Assembly: GCF_000712055.1 (NCBI RefSeq)
Contig: NZ_JOOA01000002.1
Coordinates: 2,046,001-2,110,000, forward strand
Reading direction: 5' to 3'
DNA: 64,000 bases
From: Ruminococcus sp. HUN007
GTDB taxonomy: Bacteria > Bacillota > Clostridia > Oscillospirales > Ruminococcaceae
This document shows, one piece after another, positions 7,656 through 16,352 of the stretch; the first letter of the stretch is position 1; each line of letters starts with the position of its first letter. The translations under genes were made by a program, and so were the position numbers. The notes under the pieces are model-generated. The model did no database searches. It was not told the DNA's origin and saw nothing but the letters and a program-made list of their open reading frames with translations.

Positions 7656-7740
7656 ACAGACAGAAAAAGATCTGAAAAATAAAATAGATTATAAAAAATC
7701 CAGTTCCGGAATCAAAGCCTCCGAAACTGGTGTTTTTTTT
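7656..7740 (+). ncRNA. Candidate small RNA of about 85 nt
   Basis: Start inferred seven bases after the -10 box at 7644; end set by the hairpin CCAGTT.CGGA...TCCG.AACTGG plus eight T (7700-7740). No open frame with an SD lies inside. It could instead be a terminated leader of the sigma-factor gene that starts 220 bp further on. No match to a known RNA family is claimed. Confidence 0.35.
7700..7740 (+). terminator. Intrinsic terminator
   Basis: Ten-pair stem with one mismatch, followed by T8. Confidence 0.7.
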
Positions 7741-7754
7741 ATATATACGCACCA

Positions 7755-7783
7755 CGCTGATTTATGAATAAATCAGCGTTTCC
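7755..7783. repeat. Palindrome made of IS5-type terminal sequences
   Basis: Two arms of CGCTGATTTA face each other around TGAA; the right arm extends to TAAATCAGCGTTTCC (7769-7783), which is the reverse complement of the first 15 bases of the IS element at 36051. It looks like two IS ends joined with the inside deleted. Confidence 0.6.
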
Positions 7784-7958
7784 TTAGAAGACCGGTATAT
7801 GTTCCCGTAAACCCGTTCCCATAAATTTTTTTAAAAAAACTCAGAAATCGTGTAACCTTTTCTCTCCGCTCTCTGTCATTATTAGTGAAAGGGCTTTTTC
7901 ATCATTAAAACTTTACAGACCGGGAGATCGTTAAGGAAGACAAAACAGGGTGATAGTT

Positions 7959-8516
7959 ATGGAAGATAAAGCAATTATATCTCTGTATATAAACAGATCA
8001 GAACAGGCTATTTCCGAGACCGACAGAAAATACGGAAATTATCTGAGGACCATCGTCGGAAACATTCTTGGTGACAAAGGTGAAACAGAGGAATGTCTGA
8101 ATGACACATATCTTAAGGTGTGGAATGCAATTCCTCCTCATGTTCCCATTATCTTCAGAGCTTTCACAGCAAAAATCGCAAGAAACACAGCACTTAACAT
8201 CTATGAAAAAAAGAAAGCTTCCAGAAGATTCAGCGGTCAGCTCGATTTGTCACTGGACGAACTCGCTGAATGTTTTGAGGACGGTGAAGACATTGAAGCC
8301 TGTGCCGAGAGTAAAGAAACCATAAGTGCACTCAATGAATTTCTTGAAGGTCTCGATAAGAAAAAGAGAATATGCTTTATGCAGAGATATTTCTACATGG
8401 AATCAATAAAGAATATTGCCGCCATGAACAATATTTCCGAAAGCGCACTTAAAACCATGCTCTGCAGAATACGGACAGATCTGAAAGAATTTATACAAGA
8501 ACGAGGACTATACTGA
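7959..8516 (+). CDS. ECF-type RNA polymerase sigma factor
   Basis: 185 aa. Region 2: YGNYLRTIVGNILGDKGETEECLNDTYLKVWNAIPP, with the next helix IFRAFTAKIARNTALNIYEKKK; region 4: RICFMQRYFYMESIKNIAAMNNISESALKTMLCRIRTDLKEFI, with a helix-turn-helix. The ATG at 7959 is used instead of the GTG at 7950, since AGGGTG then acts as SD. The next gene, 16 bp downstream, encodes a membrane protein with an N-terminal cytosolic tail, the usual arrangement for a sigma factor held by its anti-sigma factor. Confidence 0.88.
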   Translation: MEDKAIISLYINRSEQAISETDRKYGNYLRTIVGNILGDKGETEECLNDTYLKVWNAIPPHVPIIFRAFTAKIARNTALNIYEKKKASRRFSGQLDLSLDELAECFEDGEDIEACAESKETISALNEFLEGLDKKKRICFMQRYFYMESIKNIAAMNNISESALKTMLCRIRTDLKEFIQERGLY

Positions 8517-8532
8517 CGGGAGGACGATTACG

Positions 8533-10104
8533 ATGAGTGATAAAATGAATAAAAACAGAAAGCTTATGCATGACTTAAGCGGAGTTTCAGATAAGTTTAT
8601 AACAGAAGCTGCTCCGAAAAAGAAAGCCGTAAACATAAGATTACCGTGGGGATATATCGGCAGCGCTGCCTGTGCAGCTGCAGTACTGATACTTTTCGGA
8701 ATGAATCTGCCTGAACGTTCCGATAATGAAATATTCTCACCTGCAGCAACTGACATTACAACGGTGGCTCAGACTGAAAGCATCACAGATTTTACTGTAA
8801 CTGAAAAACCGGTCACAGCACAGAAGGTCGTTGTTACAGTTCCTGTAACAGGAACTGCAGGCGATATTCTTCAGAGCGTAACTGCTGAAACATCATCGGC
8901 AGTCTCAGAAACTGCAAAACAGAATGCAGAAACACAGAAGAAGCAGGAGAATAAGCCGGCTGAAACTGAAAAGAAACCGGAAGTAACTGAAAAAGCTGAA
9001 ACTACAGCATCAACTGAATACGAGCACATGGAAGATATAAATGATGCCGCCGTAACATCAGTTACCAAAAACCCTGACGGCTCAATCCGTATCGTTATCA
9101 GAGACGGTCAGTTTGCCGTAACACTGCCTGCAAGCTGGAACGGCCATTTTGTATTAAACGGACACAACGGCAATGACTACACCGAATTTCCGGACGAACT
9201 TGCACTTGTCGAAATCAACAGTAAACTTGCCTATCAGACTGAAGACTACTACGATTCAAGTGTTCTGGGTTTAACTGTAGCTTCTGAAGTAGACTTTGAT
9301 TATCCGATCCACTACGATACAGTCGGCTATTCACGAGGAGAATACATGCGTCAGTTCTCAAGCATGCCGGTTGACCGCTGCAGCTGTACTGAAGAAGCAT
9401 ATCAGGAAAAACTTGCACTTCTTGATACGAGAGATCAGATCATATACGAAAGCTATTCCGAGAAAACCGGAAAACTTGAAAGAACATTTACCGTCCCTGA
9501 ATGTCCTATTGAAGCTGTATCAGGCGAATGCGGAAATACCACAAAATGGGAATATGACAGTGAAAGCAAAACTCTGACAATACTTGCAAAGAGCGATGAT
9601 GAAACTGACTGGATGCTGAGAACCCAGGGTTATTCAGTTACCCGTGCACCATGGAAAGAAATGAGCTGGTACAAGGAAATTGAAAATGTTGTCGTTAAAG
9701 ATGGTGTACAGCATATCGGAATCGACGCTTTCACAGACTGTACATCTCTTAAGTCAATAACCACTCCTGATGATATAGCGGGCGTAACATACTTTACAAA
9801 CTGTACATCACTCACTTCAATAACTGTACCTGAAAATACTGAATGTATCGGAAACGATGTTTTCTCAGGCTGTACAAACCTTAAGGAAGTAAAGATCGGC
9901 AGCAAACTTACTGAGATCATGCACGGTTCATTCCAGGGATGCACAGCACTCGAAACTCTCGATCTTCCTGAGACCGTAACGAAGATCAGCGACTATGCAT
10001 TCAAGAACTGCAGCCCTGACCTCGTACTCAGATGTAAGGAAGGCTCTTACGTTCAGCAGTATGCAGAAGCTCACGGCATAAAGTTTGAAGCTGTTGCAGA
10101 ATAA
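8533..10104 (+). CDS. Membrane-anchored putative anti-sigma factor with extracellular BspA-type leucine-rich repeats
   Basis: 523 aa. Residues 1-37 are cytosolic and basic; one membrane helix follows (about 39-57, GYIGSAACAAAVLILFGMNL); then a Thr/Glu-rich linker (about 65-165) rich in TE, TT and EK. Residues 170-360 are a folded region with no family I can name. The C-terminus (about 385-520) has BspA-type (LRR_5) repeats: HIGIDAFTDCTSLKSIT, CIGNDVFSGCTNLKEVKI, EIMHGSFQGCTALETLDLP, KISDYAFKNCS. Coupling to the sigma gene suggests that the short N-terminus binds sigma and the exterior senses or binds a ligand. SD GGGAGGA is well placed. Confidence 0.75.
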   Translation: MSDKMNKNRKLMHDLSGVSDKFITEAAPKKKAVNIRLPWGYIGSAACAAAVLILFGMNLPERSDNEIFSPAATDITTVAQTESITDFTVTEKPVTAQKVVVTVPVTGTAGDILQSVTAETSSAVSETAKQNAETQKKQENKPAETEKKPEVTEKAETTASTEYEHMEDINDAAVTSVTKNPDGSIRIVIRDGQFAVTLPASWNGHFVLNGHNGNDYTEFPDELALVEINSKLAYQTEDYYDSSVLGLTVASEVDFDYPIHYDTVGYSRGEYMRQFSSMPVDRCSCTEEAYQEKLALLDTRDQIIYESYSEKTGKLERTFTVPECPIEAVSGECGNTTKWEYDSESKTLTILAKSDDETDWMLRTQGYSVTRAPWKEMSWYKEIENVVVKDGVQHIGIDAFTDCTSLKSITTPDDIAGVTYFTNCTSLTSITVPENTECIGNDVFSGCTNLKEVKIGSKLTEIMHGSFQGCTALETLDLPETVTKISDYAFKNCSPDLVLRCKEGSYVQQYAEAHGIKFEAVAE

Positions 10105-10147
10105 CCGAAACGACCATAAAACAATTAATCTCTATAAAATACCTGAA

Positions 10148-10189
10148 GCCGGACATCAGATCTTTATTCCGATGTCCGGCTGTTTTTTT
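10148..10189 (+). terminator. Terminator of the sigma/anti-sigma operon
   Basis: GCCGGACATC...GATGTCCGGC stem followed by TGTTTTTTT. Confidence 0.85.
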
Positions 10190-10207
10190 AAGTGTTCCCT
10201 GTAAAAT

Positions 10208-10243
10208 AAAAAGGAGTGCAGAACGGGATCCTGCACTCCTTTT
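10208..10243. terminator. Terminator, mainly for the MgtC-like gene
   Basis: AAAAGGAGTGCAG...CTGCACTCCTTTT, a 13-bp stem with A- and T-rich outer arms, so it can work in both directions. Confidence 0.75.
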
Positions 10244-10283
10244 AATGTTTCACCGTAACTCCGGTCCGTGATATTTCAGTTCA

Positions 10284-10952
10284 CTACAGCTGGGCTGTAA
10301 ATTCAGAAACGGTGTATTTTCTGCTTACCGCGTCAAGTATCTCATCAGGCATAAGTTTATGCGGTGCACGTACAGTCATGTTGATCAGTACTGTTCCGTC
10401 CTTTTTCTTCTTGATGCTCAGTCTCAGGACCTTGACGTGAAGCTCATGCATGTACTCGTTCACATCGGAAATAATACCCTGCTTGTATTCCGTACGGAAA
10501 GATATTTCCGAGACCATCATGTTTTCAGAGCTCGGAAGAGACCAGTGAAGAATGAGCTGCAGTATTATTATCATAGCCGTGGCTACGATCCCGACGACAT
10601 ACATTCCGGCTCCGATCGCACATCCTACGCCGCAGGTGGACCATATGCCGGCGGCAGTGGTAAGACCTTTAACGTATCCTCCGCGGAGGAATATAACACC
10701 GGCACCAAGAAAGCTGACTCCGGTTATTACATTGGCCGCTATTCTCGAAACATCGACGTTTATGCCGGGCGTTCCGACAATGTCGATAAAACCGTACTTG
10801 GATACTATTACAAGAAGAGAGGCTCCGAGTGTGACCATTATATGAGTTCTTATACCGGCCTCCTTCTGTCTCTGGCTTCGTTCAAAACCAATTGCCGCAC
10901 CGCATGCGGCAGCAATTACTATTCGCAAAACAAGGGTCAGTTCATTTGTCAT
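10284..10952 (-). CDS. MgtC/SapB-family membrane protein
   Basis: 222 aa. The N-terminal two thirds is the MgtC fold: several membrane helices with the conserved GAAIGFERSQRQKEAGIRTH and VSFLGAGVIF motifs and GLTTAAGIWSTCGVGCAIGAG. A C-terminal soluble part (about 145-222) resembles an ACT-like regulatory domain. In other bacteria MgtC proteins influence Mg2+ homeostasis and ATP synthase; the role in this organism is unknown. Stands alone between terminators. SD AGGAGG lies upstream. Confidence 0.88.
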   Translation of the reverse strand: MTNELTLVLRIVIAAACGAAIGFERSQRQKEAGIRTHIMVTLGASLLVIVSKYGFIDIVGTPGINVDVSRIAANVITGVSFLGAGVIFLRGGYVKGLTTAAGIWSTCGVGCAIGAGMYVVGIVATAMIIILQLILHWSLPSSENMMVSEISFRTEYKQGIISDVNEYMHELHVKVLRLSIKKKKDGTVLINMTVRAPHKLMPDEILDAVSRKYTVSEFTAQL

Positions 10953-11178
10953 AGACCTGATACCTCCTTCCGGTGAATACTGATTTCATATTTTACCAGT
11001 ACTTTCATGAGTTATACTTTATATAAATTATACCATATTCTGTGCTTTCAATCAATATACCGCTGATAAATACGCAATAATGCAAATCCAACTTTGGATT
11101 ATATTCTGAAAACTGCCATAACAAAGCCATAAAATTTAATTTTTCTTTGTATGTACTTACCAAACCTTGTTTACATGG

Positions 11179-11207
11179 TTGATTTAGCTAATTTCAAATG
11201 ATATAAT
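11179..11207 (+). promoter_or_regulatory. Promoter of the U32-like gene
   Basis: TTGATT (11179-11184), a 17-bp spacer, TATAAT (11202-11207), 36 bp before the start codon at 11244. Confidence 0.7.
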
Positions 11208-11243
11208 TGTATGAGTGACTAAATTTGAAAAGGAGCTTATTAA

Positions 11244-12641
11244 ATGGCAAAACTAGTAAAGTACGATGTCGGTACAAACTTTGACAACAAGTTATTCGAC
11301 ATAATCAAAGAATGTGACAAAGATCACAGAATCAAAAACCTCTATGGTAAACTCAAGCAGGACGGTCTTCCGGGTGGTCGTGCTACTTCAATAATCCCTG
11401 AACTTTCTGATGATCAGTTCGTTCAGTACATCAAGGACTGCAACAGCCTTGGCATCACTTTCAACTATCTTATCAACCCTCTCTGCATGGGTCAGGCTGA
11501 ATATGATCCTGTAGAAGGAAAGAACATCAGAAACACACTTCACAAGCTTTATGACATGGGTGTACGCTACTTCACTATCAACTCACCTTCACTCATCAAG
11601 TACGTAAAGAGCGAGTTCAAGGATGTACAGGTAACACTTGGTCTCTATGCTTATCCTGTTTCCATCCAGCAGATCGAATACTGGAGAAACTGGGGCGTTG
11701 ACGAACTCACTCTCGACCACGCATTCAACAGAAACTTTGAAAACCTCAGAAACGTAATGAAGACATACAAGGACAGCGACTTTGGTATGCGTATCATCGC
11801 TAACAACTTCTGTCTTAAGGAATGTCCTTACCGTCTCAGCCACGGTTCTTTCGTTGGTCATTCAGATCCGACTGCTATTTCAATGGACTTCAGCCTTATC
11901 AACTGTACATACAGAAAGATCTCAAATCCAAAGGCTATGCTCACAGCTGAATGGGTAAGACCTGAAGATATCCATTACTATGAAGAACTTGCTGAAGAAA
12001 CAGGTTACAAGAACTTCTCAATCAAGCTCGTTGACAGAACAAGAGCTACTGCATTTATCGAACGGGTAATAAGAGCTTATCTTGCTGAATCATACGACGG
12101 AAACCTTCTCGACATCATTAACTGGCCGGAAACAAGAAATATGTTTGGTGTCAAGGGTGCTCCGGCTGGTATGCCTGCTGGTGGTCCTCCGGCTGGTATG
12201 CCTCCTGTAGGCGGTCCTCCGGCTGGTATGCCTCCTGTTGGCGGTCCTCCGGCTGGCATGCCTCCTGTAGGCGGTCCTCCGGCTGGTATGCCTCCTGTTG
12301 GCGGTCCTCCGGCTGGTGCTCCGAAGATCAGATACATGGATAAGATGAACATGACATTCGCACCTATCTACGGAAGAGTAATGAACTTCCCTAAGATCTA
12401 TATCGACAACAAGAAGCTCGACGGATTTATGGATCACTTCATCAAGCACAACAACTGTGCTAACTCACTCTGTGCCGGAACTATCATCGAAGACGGCATG
12501 AAATGTGACCACGCATGTGACCGCTGCGGCGCATGGGTAGATAAAGTAATCTCATACGACAAGGCTGAGGTTGAAGCATGGAAGCAGGTTGCTGAACAGC
12601 TTCTCAACGGTCTCCCGGCTGGTGCTCAGTACGAAAAGTAA
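11244..12641 (+). CDS. U32-peptidase-like protein with Pro/Gly repeat and C-terminal Cys cluster
   Basis: 465 aa. Residues about 55-290 look like the TIM-barrel of the U32 family (GITFNYLINPLCMG, MGVRYFTINSPSLIKYVK, GVDELTLDHAFNRNF, then NNFCLKECPYRLSHG), with Cys residues that in U32 relatives bind an Fe-S cluster. Residues about 306-360 are a low-complexity insert of GGPPAGMPPV units. The last 100 residues include NNCANSLCAG and CDHACDRCGAW, a likely second metal site. U32 members act in hydroxylation or peptide cleavage; which applies here is unknown. SD AAAGGAG is good, and the gene has its own promoter and terminator. It is rich in preferred codons, suggesting high expression. Confidence 0.65.
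   Translation: MAKLVKYDVGTNFDNKLFDIIKECDKDHRIKNLYGKLKQDGLPGGRATSIIPELSDDQFVQYIKDCNSLGITFNYLINPLCMGQAEYDPVEGKNIRNTLHKLYDMGVRYFTINSPSLIKYVKSEFKDVQVTLGLYAYPVSIQQIEYWRNWGVDELTLDHAFNRNFENLRNVMKTYKDSDFGMRIIANNFCLKECPYRLSHGSFVGHSDPTAISMDFSLINCTYRKISNPKAMLTAEWVRPEDIHYYEELAEETGYKNFSIKLVDRTRATAFIERVIRAYLAESYDGNLLDIINWPETRNMFGVKGAPAGMPAGGPPAGMPPVGGPPAGMPPVGGPPAGMPPVGGPPAGMPPVGGPPAGAPKIRYMDKMNMTFAPIYGRVMNFPKIYIDNKKLDGFMDHFIKHNNCANSLCAGTIIEDGMKCDHACDRCGAWVDKVISYDKAEVEAWKQVAEQLLNGLPAGAQYEK
12181..12320 (+). repeat. In-frame 30-bp tandem repeat coding GGPPAGMPPV
   Basis: Four full 30-bp units from 12181 to 12300 and a partial fifth unit, with a degenerate unit before. Differences between units are mostly at third positions (gta/gtt, ggt/ggc). 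Unit number may vary among strains. Confidence 0.9.
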
Positions 12642-12674
12642 TTAACTGACCGAAACTGATCAGTTCCGTCAGAA

Positions 12675-12707
12675 AAAGGCTGCAGATTTTGTCTGCAGCC
12701 TTTTTTA
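12675..12707 (+). terminator. Terminator of the U32-like gene
   Basis: AAAGGCTGCAGA...TCTGCAGCCTTTTTT, a perfect stem and U-run. Confidence 0.88.
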
Positions 12708-12732
12708 TATGTTAATGACAATTCTCCTTAAA

Positions 12733-12786
12733 AAACAGATCAGCATATTCTGATCCGCGTACATCATACGCGGACAGAATATGCTG
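12733..12786 (-). terminator. Terminator of the aspartokinase gene
   Basis: Minus strand: CAGCATATTCTG...CAGAATATGCTG with an inner CCGCGTA stem, then CTGTTTTTT. An IS5-end-like block (GAAACCGCTGATCTATGAAT) lies at 12811-12830. Confidence 0.7.
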
Positions 12787-12853
12787 AATCTTTTGTACTG
12801 TTATTTTAAAGAAACCGCTGATCTATGAATAACCCGGTTTTATGATCTTTTCC

Positions 12854-14182
12854 TTATTCAGCTGAATCAATGAATGCGCTGTAGATGCATCTGATAGCAT
12901 CTTCAAAATCACTTTCGCCGATACCAACGATGATGTTAAGTTCGCTTGAACCCTGGTCGATCATCTTGATATTGATACGTGCGTGTGAGAGCGCTGCGAA
13001 TACTCTTGCAGCTGTACCTCTTGTCTTGTACATTCCGTGACCAACGACTGCGAGGAGAGCGATGTTATGTTCGATCTCAAGGTGATCAGGATCAACTTCC
13101 TTTCTGATCTGTGAAAGGACTGCTTCTTCCTTGCCTTCAAGCGAAGCAGCACTGAGCACGATACTCATTGTGTCGATACCTGAAGGAATGTGTTCGAATG
13201 AAAGGTCGTTCTTGTAGAGGATGTCGAGGATCTTCTTTACGAAACCGACCTCGCTGTTCATCATTGACTTTTCAATGTTTATTGCGCAGAAGCCCTTCTT
13301 GCCGGCGATACCTGTAATTGTGTTTCTGCTTGTTTCTTCTGAATTGTCCTCAGCAACAATCATTGTACCCGGAGCAGAAGGATCGTTTGTGTTTCTGATA
13401 TTTATCGGAATACCTGCTGTTCTTACAGGGAAAATAGCATCTTCGTGAAGAACTGTCGCACCCATGTATGAAAGCTCGCGGAGTTCCTTGTATGTGATAG
13501 TCTTGATGACCTTAGGATCTTCAACTATTCTCGGGTCAGCGATAAGGAAACCTGAAACGTCTGTCCAGTTTTCATATATCTCAGCGCGTACTGCACGTGC
13601 GATGATGGAACCTGTAACGTCAGAACCGCCGCGTGAGAAAGTCTTGATAGTGTCGTTGAGTGTGATTCCGTAGAAACCAGGGATAACAGCACATTCAACA
13701 TTCTTTATTCTTTCACGTACAGCTTCGATCGTCTTGTCGAGCATGAATGAACCGTTGTCGTCAAAGTAGATAACTTCAGCAGCATCGATGAATTCGTAGC
13801 CAAGGTATGCAGCAAGGATGATACCGTTTAAGTATTCACCGCGGCTTGCAGCGTAGTCACGTCCGCTCTTGGCCTTAAGGCAGTATTCGATCTCTTCGAA
13901 TTCCTTGTCGAGGCTTAAGTCAAGTCCGAGGTCGCTTATGATACCATTGTAGCGTTCTCTGATCTTTCCGAACTGATCCTTTATGTCTTTTCCGCTCTTT
14001 ACAAGCTCGTAGCAGCTGTAGAGCATATCAGTTACCTTTGTATCTTCCCTGAATCTCTTGCCCGGTGCTGAAGGAACAACGAATTTTCTCTTTTCATCAG
14101 ACTTTATGATATCAGCAACTTTTCTGAACTGGTTAGCATCAGCAAGGCTGCTTCCGCCGAATTTTACTACTTTAACGCCCAT
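12854..14182 (-). CDS. lysC: Aspartate kinase
   Basis: 442 aa. Phosphorylates aspartate, the first step toward lysine, threonine and methionine and toward the diaminopimelate of peptidoglycan. The N-terminal kinase domain starts VKVVKFGGSSLAD and has TFSRGGSDVTGSIIARAV and the VLHEDAIFPVR segment. Two ACT domains follow (about 300-440), with NSEVGFVKKILDILYKNDLSFEHI and TRGTAARVFAALSHARINIKMIDQGSS, the sites where end-product inhibition acts in relatives. Monofunctional; no homoserine dehydrogenase domain. Transcribed alone. Confidence 0.93.
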   Translation of the reverse strand: MGVKVVKFGGSSLADANQFRKVADIIKSDEKRKFVVPSAPGKRFREDTKVTDMLYSCYELVKSGKDIKDQFGKIRERYNGIISDLGLDLSLDKEFEEIEYCLKAKSGRDYAASRGEYLNGIILAAYLGYEFIDAAEVIYFDDNGSFMLDKTIEAVRERIKNVECAVIPGFYGITLNDTIKTFSRGGSDVTGSIIARAVRAEIYENWTDVSGFLIADPRIVEDPKVIKTITYKELRELSYMGATVLHEDAIFPVRTAGIPINIRNTNDPSAPGTMIVAEDNSEETSRNTITGIAGKKGFCAINIEKSMMNSEVGFVKKILDILYKNDLSFEHIPSGIDTMSIVLSAASLEGKEEAVLSQIRKEVDPDHLEIEHNIALLAVVGHGMYKTRGTAARVFAALSHARINIKMIDQGSSELNIIVGIGESDFEDAIRCIYSAFIDSAE

Positions 14183-14351
14183 TGTAAAAACTTCCTTTAT
14201 ATAATCAGATTATAGTCATTAAACCACTATATTATTATATTAAAACCAGTGTTTAAAATCAATAGATATATAATATGAATTTCCAAAAATTATAACCTGT
14301 ATTTTTGTCAAATACGACTGTTCTTTTCAGAAAAACAACAATAAAATAAAA

Positions 14352-14381
14352 AGGGCATGCGGTCACGCGGCCGCACACCCT
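14352..14381 (-). terminator. Terminator of alr
   Basis: AGGG..TGCGG...CCGCA.ACCCT stem with flanking A/T runs, just after the alr stop. Confidence 0.65.
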
Positions 14382-14386
14382 TGTTT

Positions 14387-15514
14387 CTATTCTTCATAAA
14401 TTCTCGGAACTCTCTTTGAGATCCCGCATACGACCTCATATCCGATGGTTCCGTACCATGAAGCAAGCTCGTCTGCTGTTATCATGTCATCGCCGTCCCT
14501 GCCAATGAGTGTGACCGTGTCTCCCGGCTTTGCATCAATGCCTGTGACATCTATCATAAGCTGGTCCATGCACACGCGTCCGGCTATCGGGCAGCGCTTC
14601 CCCTTGAGGAGTACCTTTCCCTTCGAGGAAAGAAGTCTTGAATATCCGTCAGCGTAGCCGACCGTTACTGTTGCTATCTTTCGTTCTTCAGAAGCCGTGT
14701 ATGTTCTTCCGTAGCTTATGCAGTCGCCCGGTTCAACTGTCTTGACATATGAAATGACAGCCTTGAGTTCCATTACAGGTTCAACCTTATAAGGCAGCGG
14801 CAGCGGATAGTTAGGAAGAAGTCCGTACATCGTGATGCCTATTCTTGCAAGTGTGCTTGCACCGTCAAAATGATAGGCAGCTCCGGCACTGTTGAGGAAA
14901 TGTACATGCGGAAGGCTGATCCCGCGGTTTTTCAGTTCACAGTAAACACCCTTTATAAACTCAGCCTGTTTTTCAGTATACTTCACGTTTTCAGGATCGT
15001 CACTGTCTGCAACTGCAAAGTGTGTGAACAGACCCTCTGCGGCAATGTTTTCAAGTGAAGCTATCCTTTCAGCGCAGTCTGCACACTCTGAAACAGTTTT
15101 AAACTTAAGTCCTATTCTGCCCATTCCGGTGTCAAGTTTAATGTGGCATCTTACCGGAGAAGGCGCAAGTCTGTTAAGTTCCTTTGCGTAATCTTCCGAA
15201 ACCACACACTGAATGATATTGTACTTTATAAGCTCATCAGCATATTCCGGAGGAGTATAACCGAGAATGAGTATTCCGCAGTCAGAAACAATTTCTCTTA
15301 CACTTATAGCCTCGTCAAGGTTGGAAACCGCAAAGTAACGTATGCCGGTGTTATAAAGTTTCTTTATAACTTCATTTTCACCGTGACCGTATGCGTCAGC
15401 CTTTACAACTGCCATTATTTCAGTTGATTCAGCAAGATGTTCCTTTATAGTATTTATATTTCTTTCCAGTGCGGACAGATCTATTCTTGCCCACGCTCTT
15501 TTATGATTTTTCAA
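14387..15514 (-). CDS. alr: Alanine racemase
   Basis: 375 aa. Makes D-alanine for peptidoglycan. The PLP-lysine motif is AVVKADAYGHG (Lys about residue 38); the second catalytic residue is the Tyr in ARIGITMYGLLP; the C-terminal beta domain contains RVCMDQLMIDVT. Length is typical of the family. The start lies 97 bp from the divergent SLOG gene at 15611; SD AAGGAG is present (the reverse complement reads CAAGGAGCG before the start). Confidence 0.94.
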   Translation of the reverse strand: MKNHKRAWARIDLSALERNINTIKEHLAESTEIMAVVKADAYGHGENEVIKKLYNTGIRYFAVSNLDEAISVREIVSDCGILILGYTPPEYADELIKYNIIQCVVSEDYAKELNRLAPSPVRCHIKLDTGMGRIGLKFKTVSECADCAERIASLENIAAEGLFTHFAVADSDDPENVKYTEKQAEFIKGVYCELKNRGISLPHVHFLNSAGAAYHFDGASTLARIGITMYGLLPNYPLPLPYKVEPVMELKAVISYVKTVEPGDCISYGRTYTASEERKIATVTVGYADGYSRLLSSKGKVLLKGKRCPIAGRVCMDQLMIDVTGIDAKPGDTVTLIGRDGDDMITADELASWYGTIGYEVVCGISKRVPRIYEE

Positions 15515-15610
15515 AAGAATGCGCTCCTTGTCTTGATATTTGTGCCTGATTGTGATAAAATAGTGTATTGAGAGATACTATTCTGAATTTTATTTCATGG
15601 AGAAAATGAT

Positions 15611-16147
15611 TTGACAGAAAAAGCAGTTTGTTTTTCAGGACACCGTCCGGAAAAACTTCCGGGCAGAGGCATAGCAGACAGATCTGAAACACTGTTTATA
15701 AAAGAACTGCTGCGCACCAAAATTGAACAGAGCATCCGTGAGGGATACACCAGATTCTATTCAGGTGTTGCCAGAGGAATCGATCTGTGGGCAGCACTGG
15801 CTGTACTTGATCTCAGAAAAGTATATCCTGATATTAAACTCATCTGTGTTAAGCCTGTCGAAAACCAGGGATGTAATTTTCCTGAAAACGACAGACTGTT
15901 ATATGAATCTGTTATAGAACGGGCTGATTCTGTAGTATGCACATCAGCCGGCTACAGCAAAAACTGCTACGCTGTACGCAACCGCTACATGGTTGAAAAC
16001 TCTGACAAGCTCATTGCTTTTGTAAGCAACTACAGAAGCGGAACAGGTCAGACAATAGGTTATGCCAGAAAAACAGGTATCATAACTGACATAACTGATC
16101 TGTCCGATATTACATTCAGCATGAAGTATGAACAGCTGGAGTTTTAA
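15611..16147 (+). CDS. SLOG-fold protein (DUF1273/YpsA-like)
   Basis: 178 aa from a TTG start with GGAG eight bases upstream. The SLOG nucleotide-binding core is clear: CFSGHRPEKLP at the N-terminus, then FYSGVARGIDLWAALAVLDL, ICVKPVENQG and RNRYMVENSDKLIAFVSNYRSGTGQTIGYARK. SLOG domains bind nucleotides or nucleotide-derived ligands. B. subtilis YpsA of this family affects cell division; the role here is unknown. The short divergent gap with alr suggests shared regulatory space. Confidence 0.82.
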   Translation: MTEKAVCFSGHRPEKLPGRGIADRSETLFIKELLRTKIEQSIREGYTRFYSGVARGIDLWAALAVLDLRKVYPDIKLICVKPVENQGCNFPENDRLLYESVIERADSVVCTSAGYSKNCYAVRNRYMVENSDKLIAFVSNYRSGTGQTIGYARKTGIITDITDLSDITFSMKYEQLEF

Positions 16148-16352
16148 TAAAACGCTTTACAGTATATTATACTACTTTGAATCAGCTTTGTAAAGAAAGC
16201 TGCCGCCAAAGTTTTAAACATTATTCTTTCAACTTCTCAACAAAGTTTTCAACTGTGTGTTGAAAGTGAGTAAACAATAATGTTGATTTATAGAAAAACA
16301 GTATTACCGCATTTGCAGTGAAACTGAAAAAAAGTTACCGGAGGACTCAACA

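Noticed and set aside
12181..12320. Tandem repeats as a CRISPR-like array
   Set aside because: Units are contiguous, in frame and without spacers; they encode a protein repeat.
12077..12449. Long minus-strand frames opposite the Pro/Gly repeat
   Set aside because: They are produced by the 30-bp repeat on the coding strand, have no SD, and overlap a clear gene.
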